DNA from: Adiantum capillus-veneris
Lineage: Eukaryota; Streptophyta; Polypodiopsida; Polypodiales; Pteridaceae
Direction of reading: 5' to 3'
DNA length: 64,000 nucleotides
Assembly (NCBI GenBank): GCA_014529385.2
Contig: CM043960.1
Coordinates: forward strand, 72,927,910 to 72,991,909
Of this stretch, positions 36,083 through 48,390 are shown in pieces. The notes beneath the pieces were generated by a model. The model did no database searches. It was not told the origin of the DNA and was given only the letters and a program-made list of their open reading frames with translations. The position numbers and the translations under genes were made by a program. Numbering within the stretch: position 1 is the stretch's first letter; each line of letters opens with the position of its first letter.

Positions 36083-36086
36083 ACGT
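36083..36086. other. left target-site copy ACGT of the Tat element
   Basis: ACGT stands directly before the LTR terminus TGTGAGCGGG and is repeated directly after the other LTR at 44800-44803. A 5-base duplication cannot be made to match exactly. Confidence 0.7.
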
Positions 36087-37226
36087 TGTGAGCGGGATGA
36101 AAACACACACAGCGCCTCTATAAAGACCCGACACACACTCTTGGGAACACACACACACACTATGGGGCACCACTCGGCTTATACAACCCACCTGGCCGAG
36201 ACAGGGAACACACCGATGGAGTGCGAGGAGAGAGACTACCCGTTTGCCCACTCCACACAGACACACACACACACACACACACCCAAAAAACTCAGCTCAA
36301 AAGAGGAGAATTTTTGATGTTTAGATACGATTGAGCTTGGGCCAACACCAATGGGGAAAATGGCTCTCACAATATGGGTAAAATAAGCCAGATAAAATCA
36401 CAAACTAGAGCAGAAACTTCGCTCATAGGAGAAACTTACACAGAAAAACAACAGGAAAAGAGTGAGTAATTTGAAAATATGGATAGCGCCATCGCATCCG
36501 GAACAGCCCAAAACCCCAGTCTACAATGTCAAAGTGATCAAATCCAACCTCGGATGAGCAGTTTATGGCCAAAACAAGCTCCAAAATGAGCAAAAACACA
36601 CATGCGGCTGTTCCTCCTCTCTTCTCCACGTTTTTTCTGGTCTTCTCTCTGTTTTTTCAGTTCCCACACTTAGCTTTATTACTTGGGCACCCTTGGCCTT
36701 TTAGATGACCTCAAACGGACCCCGAACATGCCAAAAACTGACCTCATTGTGCATAGTTGTCACCTTTTTGCATCATCCGCACACCTGGCACTCATTTCTT
36801 TTCAATAATGCATCCTGCCACCACGTGGAGTGGCCCCAAAATATGGTCCTCATGATGACCTTTCTGCATAATTATCACAAGGAAACACCCACGTTGTGTC
36901 CGTACTTCTCCACGTGCAAATATTGACCCCATTCGGCCTCCTAACGCCACTAGATGCCATCTGACACACCTGCTTAGCTCATGTCGTCGACCCGCGGATA
37001 GCTTCCTCGAGAATTTTTACGCGCTACCAACTCCTCCTTATTGTAGAAAAAACACACTGGTACTGATAATAGTGAAAATCGCTGCACTATGTACACCCTG
37101 TCCTACGTGTACACACGTGGGCCCCACGTAACCACCTGGCTATGGAAATTGGGTAATCCTTTATTCGATGCACCATGCATGTGTATATACATATGCGCAA
37201 TCCCTTGCTCCAAAAAAATCCTGACA
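36087..37226 (-). repeat. 3' LTR of the Tat element
   Basis: It begins TGTGAGCGGGATG and ends CTCCAAAAAAATCCTGACA on the plus strand, colinear with 43671-44799. A TATA-like GTATAAGCC lies on the minus strand at 36177-36185. It includes short CA-rich runs near 36146-36160 and 36259-36281. Confidence 0.92.
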
Positions 37227-37233
37227 TAATTTG

Positions 37234-37246
37234 CCCATCCCCTAGC
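37234..37246 (-). promoter_or_regulatory. polypurine tract of the Tat element
   Basis: The minus strand reads AGGGGATGGGCAA, a few bases before the TGTCAGG start of the 3' LTR. This is where second-strand priming occurs in related elements. Confidence 0.65.
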
Positions 37247-37254
37247 CTGCTAGA

Positions 37255-40200
37255 TCATTCATGATCAGCAGCAGCAAAGAGAGATATGAGACTCGCCGCA
37301 TCACAGGTCTCCTCATCCCTCACCAACACTGTTTGATCCATAGACAGCTCATCTTGCTCCACCATCATTAACCTGGCATGATACAATTTAAGACGCAATC
37401 CATTTACCCTTGACTTATGTAGAACCCCATCCAGGTTAGCCAACTGATATGTACCATTCGGAAAACACTCCACTACCTTGAAAGGGCCTTCCCATTTAAT
37501 TTGAAACTTCTTTTGGAAGGTGTTGTCCAGCTTACTGTTGTAGCGCAAAACCAAGTCATGCTTCTTGATACCCTTACTTTTGACCCTTTCATTTATCTTT
37601 GCCAAAGCCTTATCCTACATCTGCCCATAATGCTCCAATGCGCTCATCCTATCCAACTGAACCTCTTGTAACTGCAAGAGCCTCTCTTTGAATGCATCAC
37701 TAGGCGGCCCAAGCAACTTCTCTAGCATCTTGATTGCAGGCAACTCTACCTCCACAAGCAATAGTGCTTCCTTTCCATACACCAAATGAAATAGAGTAAA
37801 CCCTGTACCTGTCTTCACCGAAGTACGGTAAGCCCATAATGCACTAGGCAATTAATTCCAAATCCCAATTCTTTCCTTGGTGCTCTGTCACTTTAGAAAG
37901 AATTTGTACCAACTCACCATTGAATCTTTCATTTAAGCCATTACACTGCGGGTAATAAGGAGTGGTATGCTGGTGCCTAATCTTCATCTTTGTGCATAAG
38001 AAGTCTAGCAGTTTAGCTCTAAATCCTGGCCCCTTATCTGAAAGTAGCTCTAATGGCACCCCAAACTTGCAACATATTTCATCATACACAAATTTTGCCA
38101 CATCCTTTGCAGTGATCTGTTTTACTGCTATAGCCTCTGCCCATCTAGAGAGATAGTCCACTGCCGTCAAGATATAGCTTTTGCCCCTGCTTGTGATAGG
38201 TAACGGGCCTATTGCATCAATCCCCCACTTTTCAAACACATCAAACGCCATAATGGTTTTTCGTAGCTCTAGCTTCAACACTCTCTTCACAAATGCTTGA
38301 CACCTATTGCAAGACCTACACCAATGGTGAACATCCTTGTGCAAACTAGGCCATACATACCCCTCTTGCAAAATCTTATGCAAGGTGATCTTTAGAGCAA
38401 AATGGCCACCACATGCACCTTCATGATTCTCTTCCAACACTCTGTAAAGCTCCTCCCGCCAAGGTACACGTCTCAACACGAGATCAACCCCTTTCATGTA
38501 TAAGACATCACCAATCAATTTGTACCTGTATGCTCTACGCACAAAGCCATACTTCTTAGACTTCTGAATCTCCTTTGGAATGATTCCTGTTAGCAAAAAC
38601 TCCTCTTCTTGAGCCAAACTTTCCCGGCCATGATAAAGAGGTAAAGTGGTCCTCAACACAAATAGCTCCCCAATCATGCCTTGAGCTGCTTCATGTGCCT
38701 CTCCATTTAGAGCACGTTCAATGTGTCTGATGATCCATGCTTCGAACTTTTTTAACAGGCCTTTAATTTTGAAGCACATTTCCTTCAATGAGGTGTTCTT
38801 GCTCTTCCACACACCCAGCACTTGCTTCACCACTAACAAGGCATCACCTTTTATGCTCAACCTTCGAACCCGATGCTTCAAACAAATGTGTAATCCGGCT
38901 TCCAGAGTAGCATATTCAGCCACATTGTTACTATGAGCATCCAATTTGAACCCTCTCTTGCATACTAGCTTCCCCTCTGGATCATAAAGTGCTATACCCC
39001 CTGAAGCTGCATCATGGCTCTTTCTGTATGAACCATCAAAGAACAACACATGTGAATTGCTGATCTGTGGCACTTCTTCAACTACCTTTCTCACCACCTC
39101 TTCCTTAACAATAAGGGGATTCTCCTTGTAGGTCAACAAATCAGCTAGGGTAGCCCTTGTACTATCTTCCACTAGAAAAGAGAACTCAAACTCTTGGAGC
39201 TCAATTACCCATTTCTTCACCACATTTGACATGTTAGTACCATTAATTAACTGTGGCAAAAAGGCATAACTTGTCAAGAAAACAAAAGGCCGTGGTAGCA
39301 AGTAATGACGAAATCGTTGACAAGCAAATATTACACTGGCCATCACTAGCTCTACTTCCAAGAACTTTCTCTCCGCTACCAACTTCACTCGGCTTGCACA
39401 ATACACTGGCCTCATATAATGGCTGCCCTTCCCCTTTTGCAATAGCATGGCTCCAATGGCATCATCCCCTACTGATGGATTTACATAAAACACTTTCTCC
39501 CAATCAAGAGCCTGCATGGCTGACAACCCCCCTAACACCTCTTTCACCTCTTGAAACACTTCTTCACACTTGTCATCCCATTGCAATGGATCATGCTTTG
39601 CCACTTGCTGTAATGGATAAAGAAGCTGCGAAGACAATGGAATAAACCGTGCCATGTACTTCACTTTGTGTATAAAAGTTGCCAATTGCTTCGTACTCGT
39701 AGGTGATGGAAGAAGAATAATAGACTTAACCTTTTCTGGATCAGCCTCAATGCCATTTTCTGACACCATATGGCCCAATAACTTCACCCTTGGCTGTGCT
39801 AGATGACATTTCTTTGGATTTAGTTGTCCTCCACATTCATTATATCGAGCCAATACCATCTGCAGCTTCTCATGATGTTCAACCCTATTGCTTTAGACAC
39901 AGAAGTCATCCATGAAAGCTTTAACACAACTACCAATGAATGGTTCCAATACCCAATTTGCTCTCTCTTGATAGAAAGATGGTCCATTTGACAACCCAAA
40001 TGGAAATACTATGTAGCAATAGCAGCCCCATGGCGTAATAAAAGTTGTCTTTGTGCAGTCTTTAAGAGCAATCTTCAATTGAAAATAGCCTGAAAAACCA
40101 TCACACACACTGTACCTCTCATAACCAGCCACTGAATCCAAGATCTGATTGATGAATGGAAGACGATATGGGTTCTTCTTAGTGGCTGCATTTAAGGGTT

Positions 40201-42610
40201 TAAAATCTACACAAATTCTCCACTTCCCATCCTTCTTTGGACTGACTACAACTGGACTCACCCATTCTGTGGTCTCTACAGGGACTATGAACCCTGCCTT
40301 CAATAACTTGTCCACCTCTTCTCGCAAGGCTTCCATTTGCTCTTGACCCATCCTTCTTAGCCTTTTCCGCACTGGTTTAGCACCTTCTTTCAGCTCTATA
40401 TGCATCTCTTCACCCTTGAACCCTCTGATCTCTTCATATGAAGTCATGAACAAATCAGGAAAACTAGCCAGCATGTGCAAATATATCTCCTTCTCCATAG
40501 CTGAGAGGTCTCTGTTGATCATTTGTGTCATCAATTCCTGCTTCTTTGACAACTCACCCTTGGTTTGCATCAGCCCTTCAATCACTTCATAAGGCCCTTC
40601 ACTTTCATCTTCAACCTCATTCGCAAATGCAACTAAACCAAACTCCTGGATTTCTTTGTCCATCAAAAGAAATGCAACATCAGCATCCTCATCACTGCTG
40701 GTAGTGCTATCACTGTCCTCATCTGTCACCATGGAAGAGTCTTCATCACTAGACTCATCCTCATCTTCATAAAGCTCCTCTAATCGTTTCCTTGTGTCCA
40801 TATTATAAAGCTTCTTGGTACCTGTCTTTCCATAGAGGCTAATCGTACCATGTCGCCAATCTTGAACAGCTCCCACTGCACGTAACCATGGTCTGCCCAG
40901 TATAATAGGATATTCTCCCAACCCTGCTGGCATCACATGAAAATCAACCACTGCCTTTGCATCATATGCCTCCACTTCTAAGCTCTTTACAACACCCAAG
41001 AATTTTACTTTTTGATGGTTTTCCAATCTGATCCGAAAACCTGACACCCCAGCCACTGTGAGACCCATCTTCTCAACGCATGAGTGTGTTATGACGCATA
41101 TTTGGGCTCCGCCATCCACATAACCTTGTCCCAAATTTTTCCTTTTATGCCACACATCTACTATTGGACAAATGTCTGGTAGCTCATCCATTGCCAACAC
41201 CTTTACTGAACCTCTCTCTGGCTCTTTCTCCATTGGGTTAACCATCCTCTTCCACTGTCGCTTTAGCTTAGGCACCATCTCTATAAGCTGCCCAAAAGTA
41301 ACATCGGCTTTCCTGCTTGTCAGATCCTCCTTCAAGTCATAGCTTAATTGCCCATCCCCTAGTGGAAAATCTGAAACATGAAACTTTCGACGAGCTCTCC
41401 TTTTCCTCTTGGCCTTGACATCCTTGCCTTCATGGCTCTTTCCTTTCTTCTTACTAGGACCTGGGGCACTTCTTCCTTCCTTATCCTCTGTGGTCCTCTT
41501 CCCAATAGGCATCACTAATGTATCCTCTAGCTTTGATGCCTTCTCCAAGGTGACTACACTTAGCACTTTTGTCTTTCCTTTTTCCTCCTGGGTCAGTCCA
41601 TTGGTTCCTTCGTCTCCCTTAATTTCAATGCCATAATCATTTGACCTACTTAGCACCTGTCTTGGCAATGGATACATGTCTCCCCCCATCCTTGGTGGCT
41701 TATCACATTGTGGGCTGATGTGGCCCAACTTTCCGTAATTATAACACATGGGCGTCTGCCTCCATACCCTACCATTGCTTTGTCCAACACCATTTCTGGG
41801 TTTTTCTTCACCTCCTAACTGATCTAAAAACCTTACCCAACCTCGATTATTTCCCACATTACCTAGCATGTTTAAGTTGAGATTCTTCATTAAATCTACC
41901 ACTTGCCTCATGTCTTGCCTTAGCCCATCATCTTGCACCGATGTAGTGACCACTGCTGGCATAACCTGAGTAGTAACAGGAACCAGTGGTTCATGATGAA
42001 CCCCTGACATGCGACCTTGCGAAGAATCCATAGGCTGAAATTCAGACCTCATGGGAAAAGACTCCACCCCTAACTGGCTCATTTTCCTCAGCTTCCACTC
42101 TTTGTTCCTTGCTACCTCTAGTGCATCTTCATATGTCCGAGGCTTCTTTAGCTCCACTCTCCAACGTATATTCTCCCAAAGACCATCCAAGAACATGTCC
42201 TTCTTCATCATGTCAGGTGGGGGTACCTGTGGTGCTAAGGCCTTGCACATCCGCTCCCATGCCAATGAGAACTTACGCATGTACGCATCTACTGGCTCAC
42301 CTTTTTTTTGCACCAAACCTTGTACTTCTTGCCACACTTTGTCAGGATCTTCTATCTTCACAAACTCCACTTCCAACCCATGCCGTAGATTGTCCCAAGT
42401 CAACCTTACGGGTGGATCAGCCATATGCAACTCCTCTTCAAATGCCTTGGACCAAACTCGTGCATCACTCTTCAAACACATTTGGAGAAGACGTAACATC
42501 TGTGCAGGGTCATGAATCTGGTTGCTAATGCAGGCAACCTCCATCTTTTCCGAAAAGTCTTCCACATCTTCATCACTTCTTCCATGAAACTCCGGATAAG
42601 AGAAATCCAT
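37255..42610 (-). pseudogene. Tat-lineage gag-pol, three lesions
   Basis: One long frame starts at ATG 42610 (MDFSYPEFHG) and encodes, in order: capsid (to about 42000); a zinc knuckle, MCYNYGKLGHISPQC, with tyrosine for the second cysteine (about 41706-41748); a basic linker; protease with VDGGAQI and YPIILGRPWL (41110, 40900); an acidic Asp/Glu/Ser stretch (40660-40790); and RT with CDGFSGYFQLK and AFMDDF (39905). After these come RT connection and RNase H, a second RNase H starting LFFDGSY (39030), and integrase with HHCC and the acidic residues in WGIDAIG, LLSDKG and NERFNG (38220, 38035, 37915). An in-frame TAA sits at 39893-39895, just after the RT active site. A one-base frameshift lies near 37846, and a TAG at 37615-37617. 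No separate envelope gene is present. Confidence 0.9.
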
Positions 42611-43514
42611 GGCTAGCCAAATTATGATGCTTTGAGAACCCCTTTGAACACACGTGCAAGAACCCCAAACTTCTGACTACCCAATTCCTAGAAACTTCAA
42701 TGGAGCTCAACTTTAGATAAGGACAAACACATGCACATCAAATGAATTTTCATAGTTGATCATCGGAATTACAACAAGCAAAGGACGTTCCAAGATCTCT
42801 CGTAATCTTCTTGGCCCAAACATAAAGACTATGCGCTGCTGGAAAAAAAATCTTCCTTGATGCATGAACATTTATCTGGATTCTTTGAGTTAGATGAAAT
42901 GGAGTGAATTGAGGGCCATTTTGATCATCCATTAAAGCCAACCATGAAGCTCCCAAAAAGGCACACCTGACTTAACCTCTAATTTTGCCAAAATTTCAGC
43001 AGCATAACAGCATAAATGGCTCAAAAGACCAAAAAACCAGCCATCATAACTTGGAAAAATTTTGGCAGAGTTTCCCCAGAAATAGAGCAGTAGGAACCCA
43101 AAATATAGACTGTATATGTATGCATAAACTGTCAACAATAGAACCCGAGCATCAAGTAGGACTCACTAGTACATAGCCTATGGCGAGGTCACGAAAAGGG
43201 TGCTCCACCTACCTGTATCACCGAAAGGATCTCCACATTTGAGAATCCCCTAGCTCAATAAAACCTCACGCTATCGACCCTCACACGAAGGCTAATGCAA
43301 ATCACGTATAGTCAAATCTCAGAAATGACTATCTTCCAGACCAAGTCTCAGAAATGGCTGGGACTGCCAAATAAAACCATATATGGATCCACAAAGGCGT
43401 ACAATGGCAGTTTCCACAAGTAACGTACAATCCAACAGACAATGCGCTCAAACAGGCGCCAAATGATGCATACCCACAACAACTGCAAGTGACACCACTG
43501 CTAGTATATCACTG

Positions 43515-43600
43515 TACTCCAGCTACCTGTACCTGTGTGAATCACTTGTACCTGTACCTATCCCTGTAACCCGTAACCTGTAGTCTGCAACCTGTAATCC
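43515..43600 (-). repeat. short ACCTGTA-type repeats near the primer site
   Basis: Imperfect 6-12 base words based on ACCTGTA/AACCTGTA recur about eight times just inside the primer-binding site. This may be simple slippage or part of a packaging structure; nothing further is visible. Confidence 0.45.
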
Positions 43601-43646
43601 CGAATCTCGAAGCTTGAAGCTCGAAGCAGAAGGTACTCGAAGAAGA

Positions 43647-43664
43647 TCCTCCGTGGGGGCGCCA
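43647..43664 (-). promoter_or_regulatory. primer-binding site of the Tat element (TGGCGCC type)
   Basis: The minus strand reads TGGCGCCCCCACGGAGGA, six bases from the LTR end. The TGGCGCC start is the kind many plant gypsy elements use, usually assigned to tRNA-Asp. The exact tRNA cannot be named without the organism's tRNA set. Confidence 0.6.
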
Positions 43665-43670
43665 AAAGAA

Positions 43671-44799
43671 TGTGAGCGGGATGAAAACACACACAACGCC
43701 TCTACAACGACCCGACACACACTCTTGGAAAGATACACACACACACTATGGGGCACCACTCGGCTTATACAACCCACCTGGCCGAGACAGGGAACACACC
43801 GATGGAGTGCGAGGAGAGAGACTACCCATTTGCCCACTCCACACAGAGACACACACACACACACACCCAAAAAACTCAGCTCAAAAGAGGAGAATTTTTT
43901 ATGTTTAGATACAATTGAGCTTGGGCCAACACCAATGGGGCAAATAGCTCTCAAAATATGGGTAAAGTAAGCCAAATACAATCACAAACTAGAGCAGAAA
44001 CTTCGCTCATAGAAGAAACCTACACAGAAAAATAGCAGGAAAAGAGTGAGGAATTTGGCAAAATGGACAGCGCCATCACGTCCGGAACGGCCCGAAACCC
44101 CAGTCTACAATGTCAAAATGCTCAAATCCAACCTCGGATGAGCAGTTTACGGCCAAAATGAGCAAAAACACACCTGCGGCTGTTTCTCCTGTCTTCTCCA
44201 CGTTTTTTCTGGTCTTCTCTCTATTTTTTCAGTTCCCACACTTAGCTTTATTACTTGGGCACCCTTGGCCTTTTAGATGACCTCAAACGGACCCCGAACA
44301 TGCCAAAAACTGACCTCATTGTGCATAGTTGTCACCTTTTTGCATCATCCGCACACCTGGCACTCATTTCTTTTCAATAATGCATCCCGCCACCACGTGG
44401 AGTGGCCCCAAAATATGGTCCTCATGATGACCCTTTCTGCATAATTATCACAAGGAAACACCCACGTTGTGTCCGTACTTCTCCACGTGCAAATATTGAC
44501 CCCATTCAGCCTCCTAACGCCACTAGATGCCATCTGACGCACCTGCTTACCTCATGTCGTCGGCCCGCGGATAGCTTCCTCGAGAAGTTTTACGCGCTAC
44601 CAACTCCTCCTTATTGTAGAAAAAACACACTTGTACTGATAATAGTGAAAATCGTTCCACTATGTACACCCTGTCCTACCTGTACACACGTGGGCCCCAC
44701 GTAACCACCTGGCTATGGAAATTGGGTAATCCTTTATTCGATGCACCATGCATGTGTATGTACATATGCGCAATCCCTTGCTCCAAAAAACTCCTGACA
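43671..44799 (-). repeat. 5' LTR of the Tat element
   Basis: TG...CA termini and colinearity with 36087-37226 define it. The minus strand has a TATA-like GTATAAGCC at 43763-43771, and AATAAAGC at about 44242-44249. Compared with the other LTR there are scattered substitutions and small indels, for example the loss of about 17 bases near 44157. Confidence 0.92.
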
Positions 44800-44803
44800 A
44801 CGT
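44800..44803. other. right target-site copy ACGT of the Tat element
   Basis: Direct repeat of 36083-36086, immediately after the LTR terminus CTGACA. Confidence 0.7.
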
Positions 44804-44888
44804 AAAATTTCAAGATAAAGAGACTACAACTGAGATTTTACAATGATGTGGCTCAATAATCATAGCTCCTCGTTTTTACAAAGCTTTC

Positions 44889-45409
44889 TCAAAAGATAGT
44901 AGGATTACAAAAAATATTGGCCTTATGATGATGTTGCTGACTAGGAGGGTGCTCATTGGGTCCATCTCCTAACGCCATGCATTTTGCAACTTGATATGGA
45001 CGCATAGGCCTTGGCTCAGTGACATATCTCATCACTCTTGGACCTCCTAGGAAAGCTTCATAAAATGTTGGAGGCACTAGCTCTCTTTGTATAGCTCTCT
45101 CGGTACTTCCTTTGTAGTCACGTCTAACACTGCTTGCTCGACATGGTGTGGCATTGATGACCTTATTATGGCCGTAAAGGCACCTCTCATTGGATCTGGT
45201 TTTGGTAAAAATCTTACTCTAACTCTAAGATTTAAGACTCTAGGTGCTAGAGACCCTGTCATGCATGTGTTCTCTACTGGTGGTGGAATCCTTGTGACTT
45301 GATCCATCAAGCTAACCAATCTCAGGGCTGGATTTCTATTGGCTACTTGGTTTAGGTAAATGGCAAAAAGGGATTCTCCCCAATAGGAAATCTTTTCCAT
45401 GTGTGCCAC
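44889..45409 (-). other. unrecognised coding-like frames
   Basis: The minus strand is open from 45409 to 45077 (110 codons), with a varied, protein-like translation. It carries on in another frame at 45077-44889. The ends overlap at 45077, so a single frameshift would join them. I see no motif that identifies a family; the composition (Arg/Pro/Leu with a basic stretch LNLRVRVRFLPKPDP) is not low-complexity. It could be a captured gene fragment or part of an unknown transposon. Confidence 0.35.
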
Positions 45410-45589
45410 ATATGCATACTTCTATTCGTGCCCATTCGTATCTACCATTATAGACCTTCTCCCTATTTCACGCTAGACAAATTAATAATTTTGCATCGTT
45501 ATGTATACCGACCTAGCAAGTCAAGTTTAGAAACTCCCTTAAACCGTCCAAGAAACATTGGTGCAACCAAAGTCGATCAACCCTAGAAG

Positions 45590-47000
45590 ATGTCAAAAGT
45601 AGGAGTGTGTATGCTAGCAGGTACATAGCAAAGACCTGGAGCAGCAGATGATTATGACTAATGTGGTTTTGTAAGCTAGAAAGGCTCCAAAAGTGCCGAT
45701 TTGGATGGCAAGAAAAGATTATTTGAGTCATGTGTTTTCTGCTTGGGATTATAGAGCTTGGAGTACTGAGTCGGTTGGTTTAGATGGCTCATCAAACAGA
45801 GCTACACAGTGAAAGATATGTCAGTTTGAACCTAGAGTGCAATGCAAATCCAAGATGGACATGGCAATTGATCCCAAGAGATCAAAGCAGGTTTCAATAT
45901 ATGGGCTTGTAATTCTTGAATTATGGAGCCTGCAAGTCCTTCTAGATTGGGAATCTGAGTGATGGATGCCGAGATACAAGGCTTTGAAGTTTTGTAGGGG
46001 TCAGGTCTGTGGTGGCTTTCCCGCTTTGGAAAATGTGTTTGCAGGTGGTTTTTGAAGCTTGACATGGTTTGGGAAGGTAGATGATGACATGTAAAGCTAG
46101 TAGGAAATGATTTCTCATCAATTGGGTACTCAAACAGAGAGTTATTGCCTGCTAAAGTTGATACCAGATGACGACAGTGCCATGCCGAGGTTTTTTTGCA
46201 GTTTTTGGTGGCCTTGGTTGAGGGCCTATCAACACCAGAATAGTACAAAAATGGGCAAGCTTGGAGTCGGGGTTTTCATCTTTGGGTGGCACTTCACAAC
46301 CTAGGCATGAGACAATTGAGCAGAAGATGGCACCACTCAGTGGAAAGAGGGCCAAAATGTTGGGGTTTTGTGGAGCTTTTTGATAAATTTTCTTGAAGTT
46401 TTTGGGGCTTTGGAGGGCAGAAGGTATGAGGGCCCTACACTTGTCATTGTGTTTGTCCCATATGCAAAAAGAGGAGCCAAGGAGATGGGGTATAGAGCCC
46501 AGAAGGGGTGCCTCATTGGAGCATCATGGTGAGAGAGAGAGAGAGAGAGCTTTCCCTAGACACTGGCTATGGCATCCATGATAAGGGCGTTGCACTGCCG
46601 CCATTTGGCGGTGTTGGTGGCCTTTTGGTGTAATTTCTTGGTGATGATGATGGTGTGGGTGCCATCAAGAAGCACTTGTATGATGGTTTGGTAGTTCACC
46701 AGGAGTTTAGTCCTGTACCGGCCTTGGAACAAAGTTTTGAAAGAAGGGGAGGAACCCGCTAGCGCTAGTACTAGTGTAGGGGTGCCTTCCTGCGTGCAGT
46801 AGTGAGTCAGAGAGAGGGAGGGAGAGTTCAATGCTGGCTGGGGGGTACCTTCCTGTGTGGTGCTAAGGAAATATGAGAGAGAGATCAAGGCCAAAAGGCG
46901 GTTCATGCAATGCAATAAGATGGAAATGGAAAGTCGGCGAGCTGTCCCTATCATGCAATGCTTCCTAAAGGGGGTTTTACACTTGTGTGTTATGAAAATT
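45590..47000. other. unassigned spacer
   Basis: No recognised domain. A short GA run is at 46533-46550. Open frames are short and have no family resemblance. Confidence 0.4.
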
Positions 47001-47139
47001 AAATTCCAAAAAATCTCAGAGTGTACTACACACGAGCAAAATAGACCAAATTTTTTCCTTAGGGTTATTGTAATCCCCTATGAAGGAGGTTTCTGTGAAT
47101 TTGTATTGGCTTTTGCCGGTTGGGCTTGGGGCTAATGTA

Positions 47140-47567
47140 TGTTGCCAAGGACTGTGTTGTCTTGGAAATGGTTGTGTTGGATGAAGAGAATCCATCATTG
47201 GCATTTATTGCTATTGATTCTTGTTTCCCCCTTATCTTATCTATTTGTGCACATGTGTTTTTGAGTGCATGTTGACAGGTGTGCCCCCCCGAGGTCTAAT
47301 GTAGAAAGAGAGATAGAGAGAGGTTGTGTGCATGTGGAAGGTTTCGAGTTGAGTAGAGCAGGATGATTGGCCTTGTTTGGTGTGTTGCAATGCATGTGTG
47401 CATATGGATGTGTGCAAATAGCGGATTTCTTGTGAGTTGTGTGGGTTTTTGAAGGTGAACTCTAGTGGATTGACATGTTGTGTATACCGTGGGCTATAGG
47501 GAGGCATTTCATTGTGTTTCGAGTGTGTTCCCCTTTCCCCCTCTCCATCTTCTGATGCCCCCACTGA
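47140..47567 (+). repeat. probable LTR portion related to 25440-25860
   Basis: The stretch around GGGCTATAGGGAGGCATTTC and the pyrimidine-rich CCCCTTTCCCCCTCTCC end matches 25740-25800. It lies directly upstream of a gag relic, as a 5' LTR would. Boundaries are approximate. Confidence 0.4.
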
Positions 47568-47654
47568 GGATCACACTGATGCTCTTGGTTGAAGTCAAAG
47601 CGGCACTTTGCCGGTGTCAAAAGTACAAGATTTGAAGAGCAGGTTCCGCTAGAG

Positions 47655-48390
47655 ATGGCGAGGTCTAGTTTCCTTGTTTTCATTAGGGTGGAAGATGCAG
47701 AAACATGGATTTAAGACTATGGTTTGTTCGTGATGTAGAGCAGGCTAACAAGAGAAGAAGGTGTAGTTCTCGGAAATGCAAAATGGTGGTTTGATGAACT
47801 ACCTAAAGAAGAAAATATGGATGTTGAAGTTTTGGAAGCGGCTTTTTGACATCAGTATGTGCTAGAGGTGCAGATATATCAGTAAAAGAGAAAACCAAAT
47901 GATCTAAAACAAAGCTTGGATGGGGATTTCGAGTATTCACATCGGAATTCGAGGCCCTTTGGAGACAATTGCTGGAGGTAACTACTACGCAAAGAGTTGA
48001 TTTTTTGAAATTGAGCAAGTTTTTTGATTGCCTGCATGAGGAGGTTGAGGTGGATGGGCTTGTGACGTATGCTGAGGTGGTACAATTGGCAAGAGGGAAA
48101 ACCAAAAAGATTTTGAAGAAGTGGCAAGCCAAGCAGAGGTTGTCAAATGTTGTGGTGCCTAGGCTAGTTGAAGCAATGAAAGGCAAGACAAAAATGGTGC
48201 AAACGAATGTGCTAGTGCAAGACAAACCAAGGGTCTTGTGGTTGCAAAGTGATGGGGTGATTCCCATGCCAAAAATGCTAGTTAGAGCGGCTCTAAGCTT
48301 GGAGGAAGTGAAGGTGATTCCAGATCAAGCAAGAGATGTGCTGCCAAATCCAAGGAATGACTGTGCAAGCTCCATTGAAGTGTGGTAGAG
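47655..48390 (+). pseudogene. Ty3/gypsy gag relic
   Basis: Starting from ATGGCGAGG at 47655, the plus strand shows a capsid-like block (VEDAETWI, then GNAKWWFDELP, then LEAAF and DLKQSLDG), typical of gypsy Gag with its Trp-Trp motif. A frame open at 47969-48388 (LSKFFDCLHEEVEVDGLVTYAE) follows as the capsid C-terminal part. Stops after WI and in the middle, and several shifts, break it. No protease or RT follows. Confidence 0.6.

Larger units (their letters stand above)
42611..43670 (-). other. leader of the Tat element
   Basis: About 1 kb of non-coding DNA between the gag ATG and the primer site. A run of CTGTACCTGT-like repeats (43515-43585: ACCTGTACCTGTG, CTTGTACCTGTACC, CCCGTAACCTGTAG) is the only structure that stands out. 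Short open frames here are not convincing. Confidence 0.55.
36087..44799 (-). mobile_element. Tat-lineage Ty3/gypsy retrotransposon, nearly complete
   Basis: The element is 8713 bp and read from right to left: 5' LTR 43671-44799, primer site near 43647-43664, leader, gag-pol 42610-37255, polypurine tract about 37234-37246, and 3' LTR 36087-37226. The pol has a second, archaeal-type RNase H after the usual RT/RNase H. This dual arrangement is the hallmark of the Tat group. The LTRs differ by only a few percent by eye, so insertion is fairly recent. Two stops and one frameshift break pol. The LTR ends are TG...CA, and ACGT flanks both sides. A solo LTR of the same family is at 60169-61327. Confidence 0.92.

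Noticed and set aside
42051-42528. Two plus-strand frames of 139-154 codons
   Set aside because: They lie opposite the intact Gag reading frame of the Tat element and have no motif; shadows of that gene.
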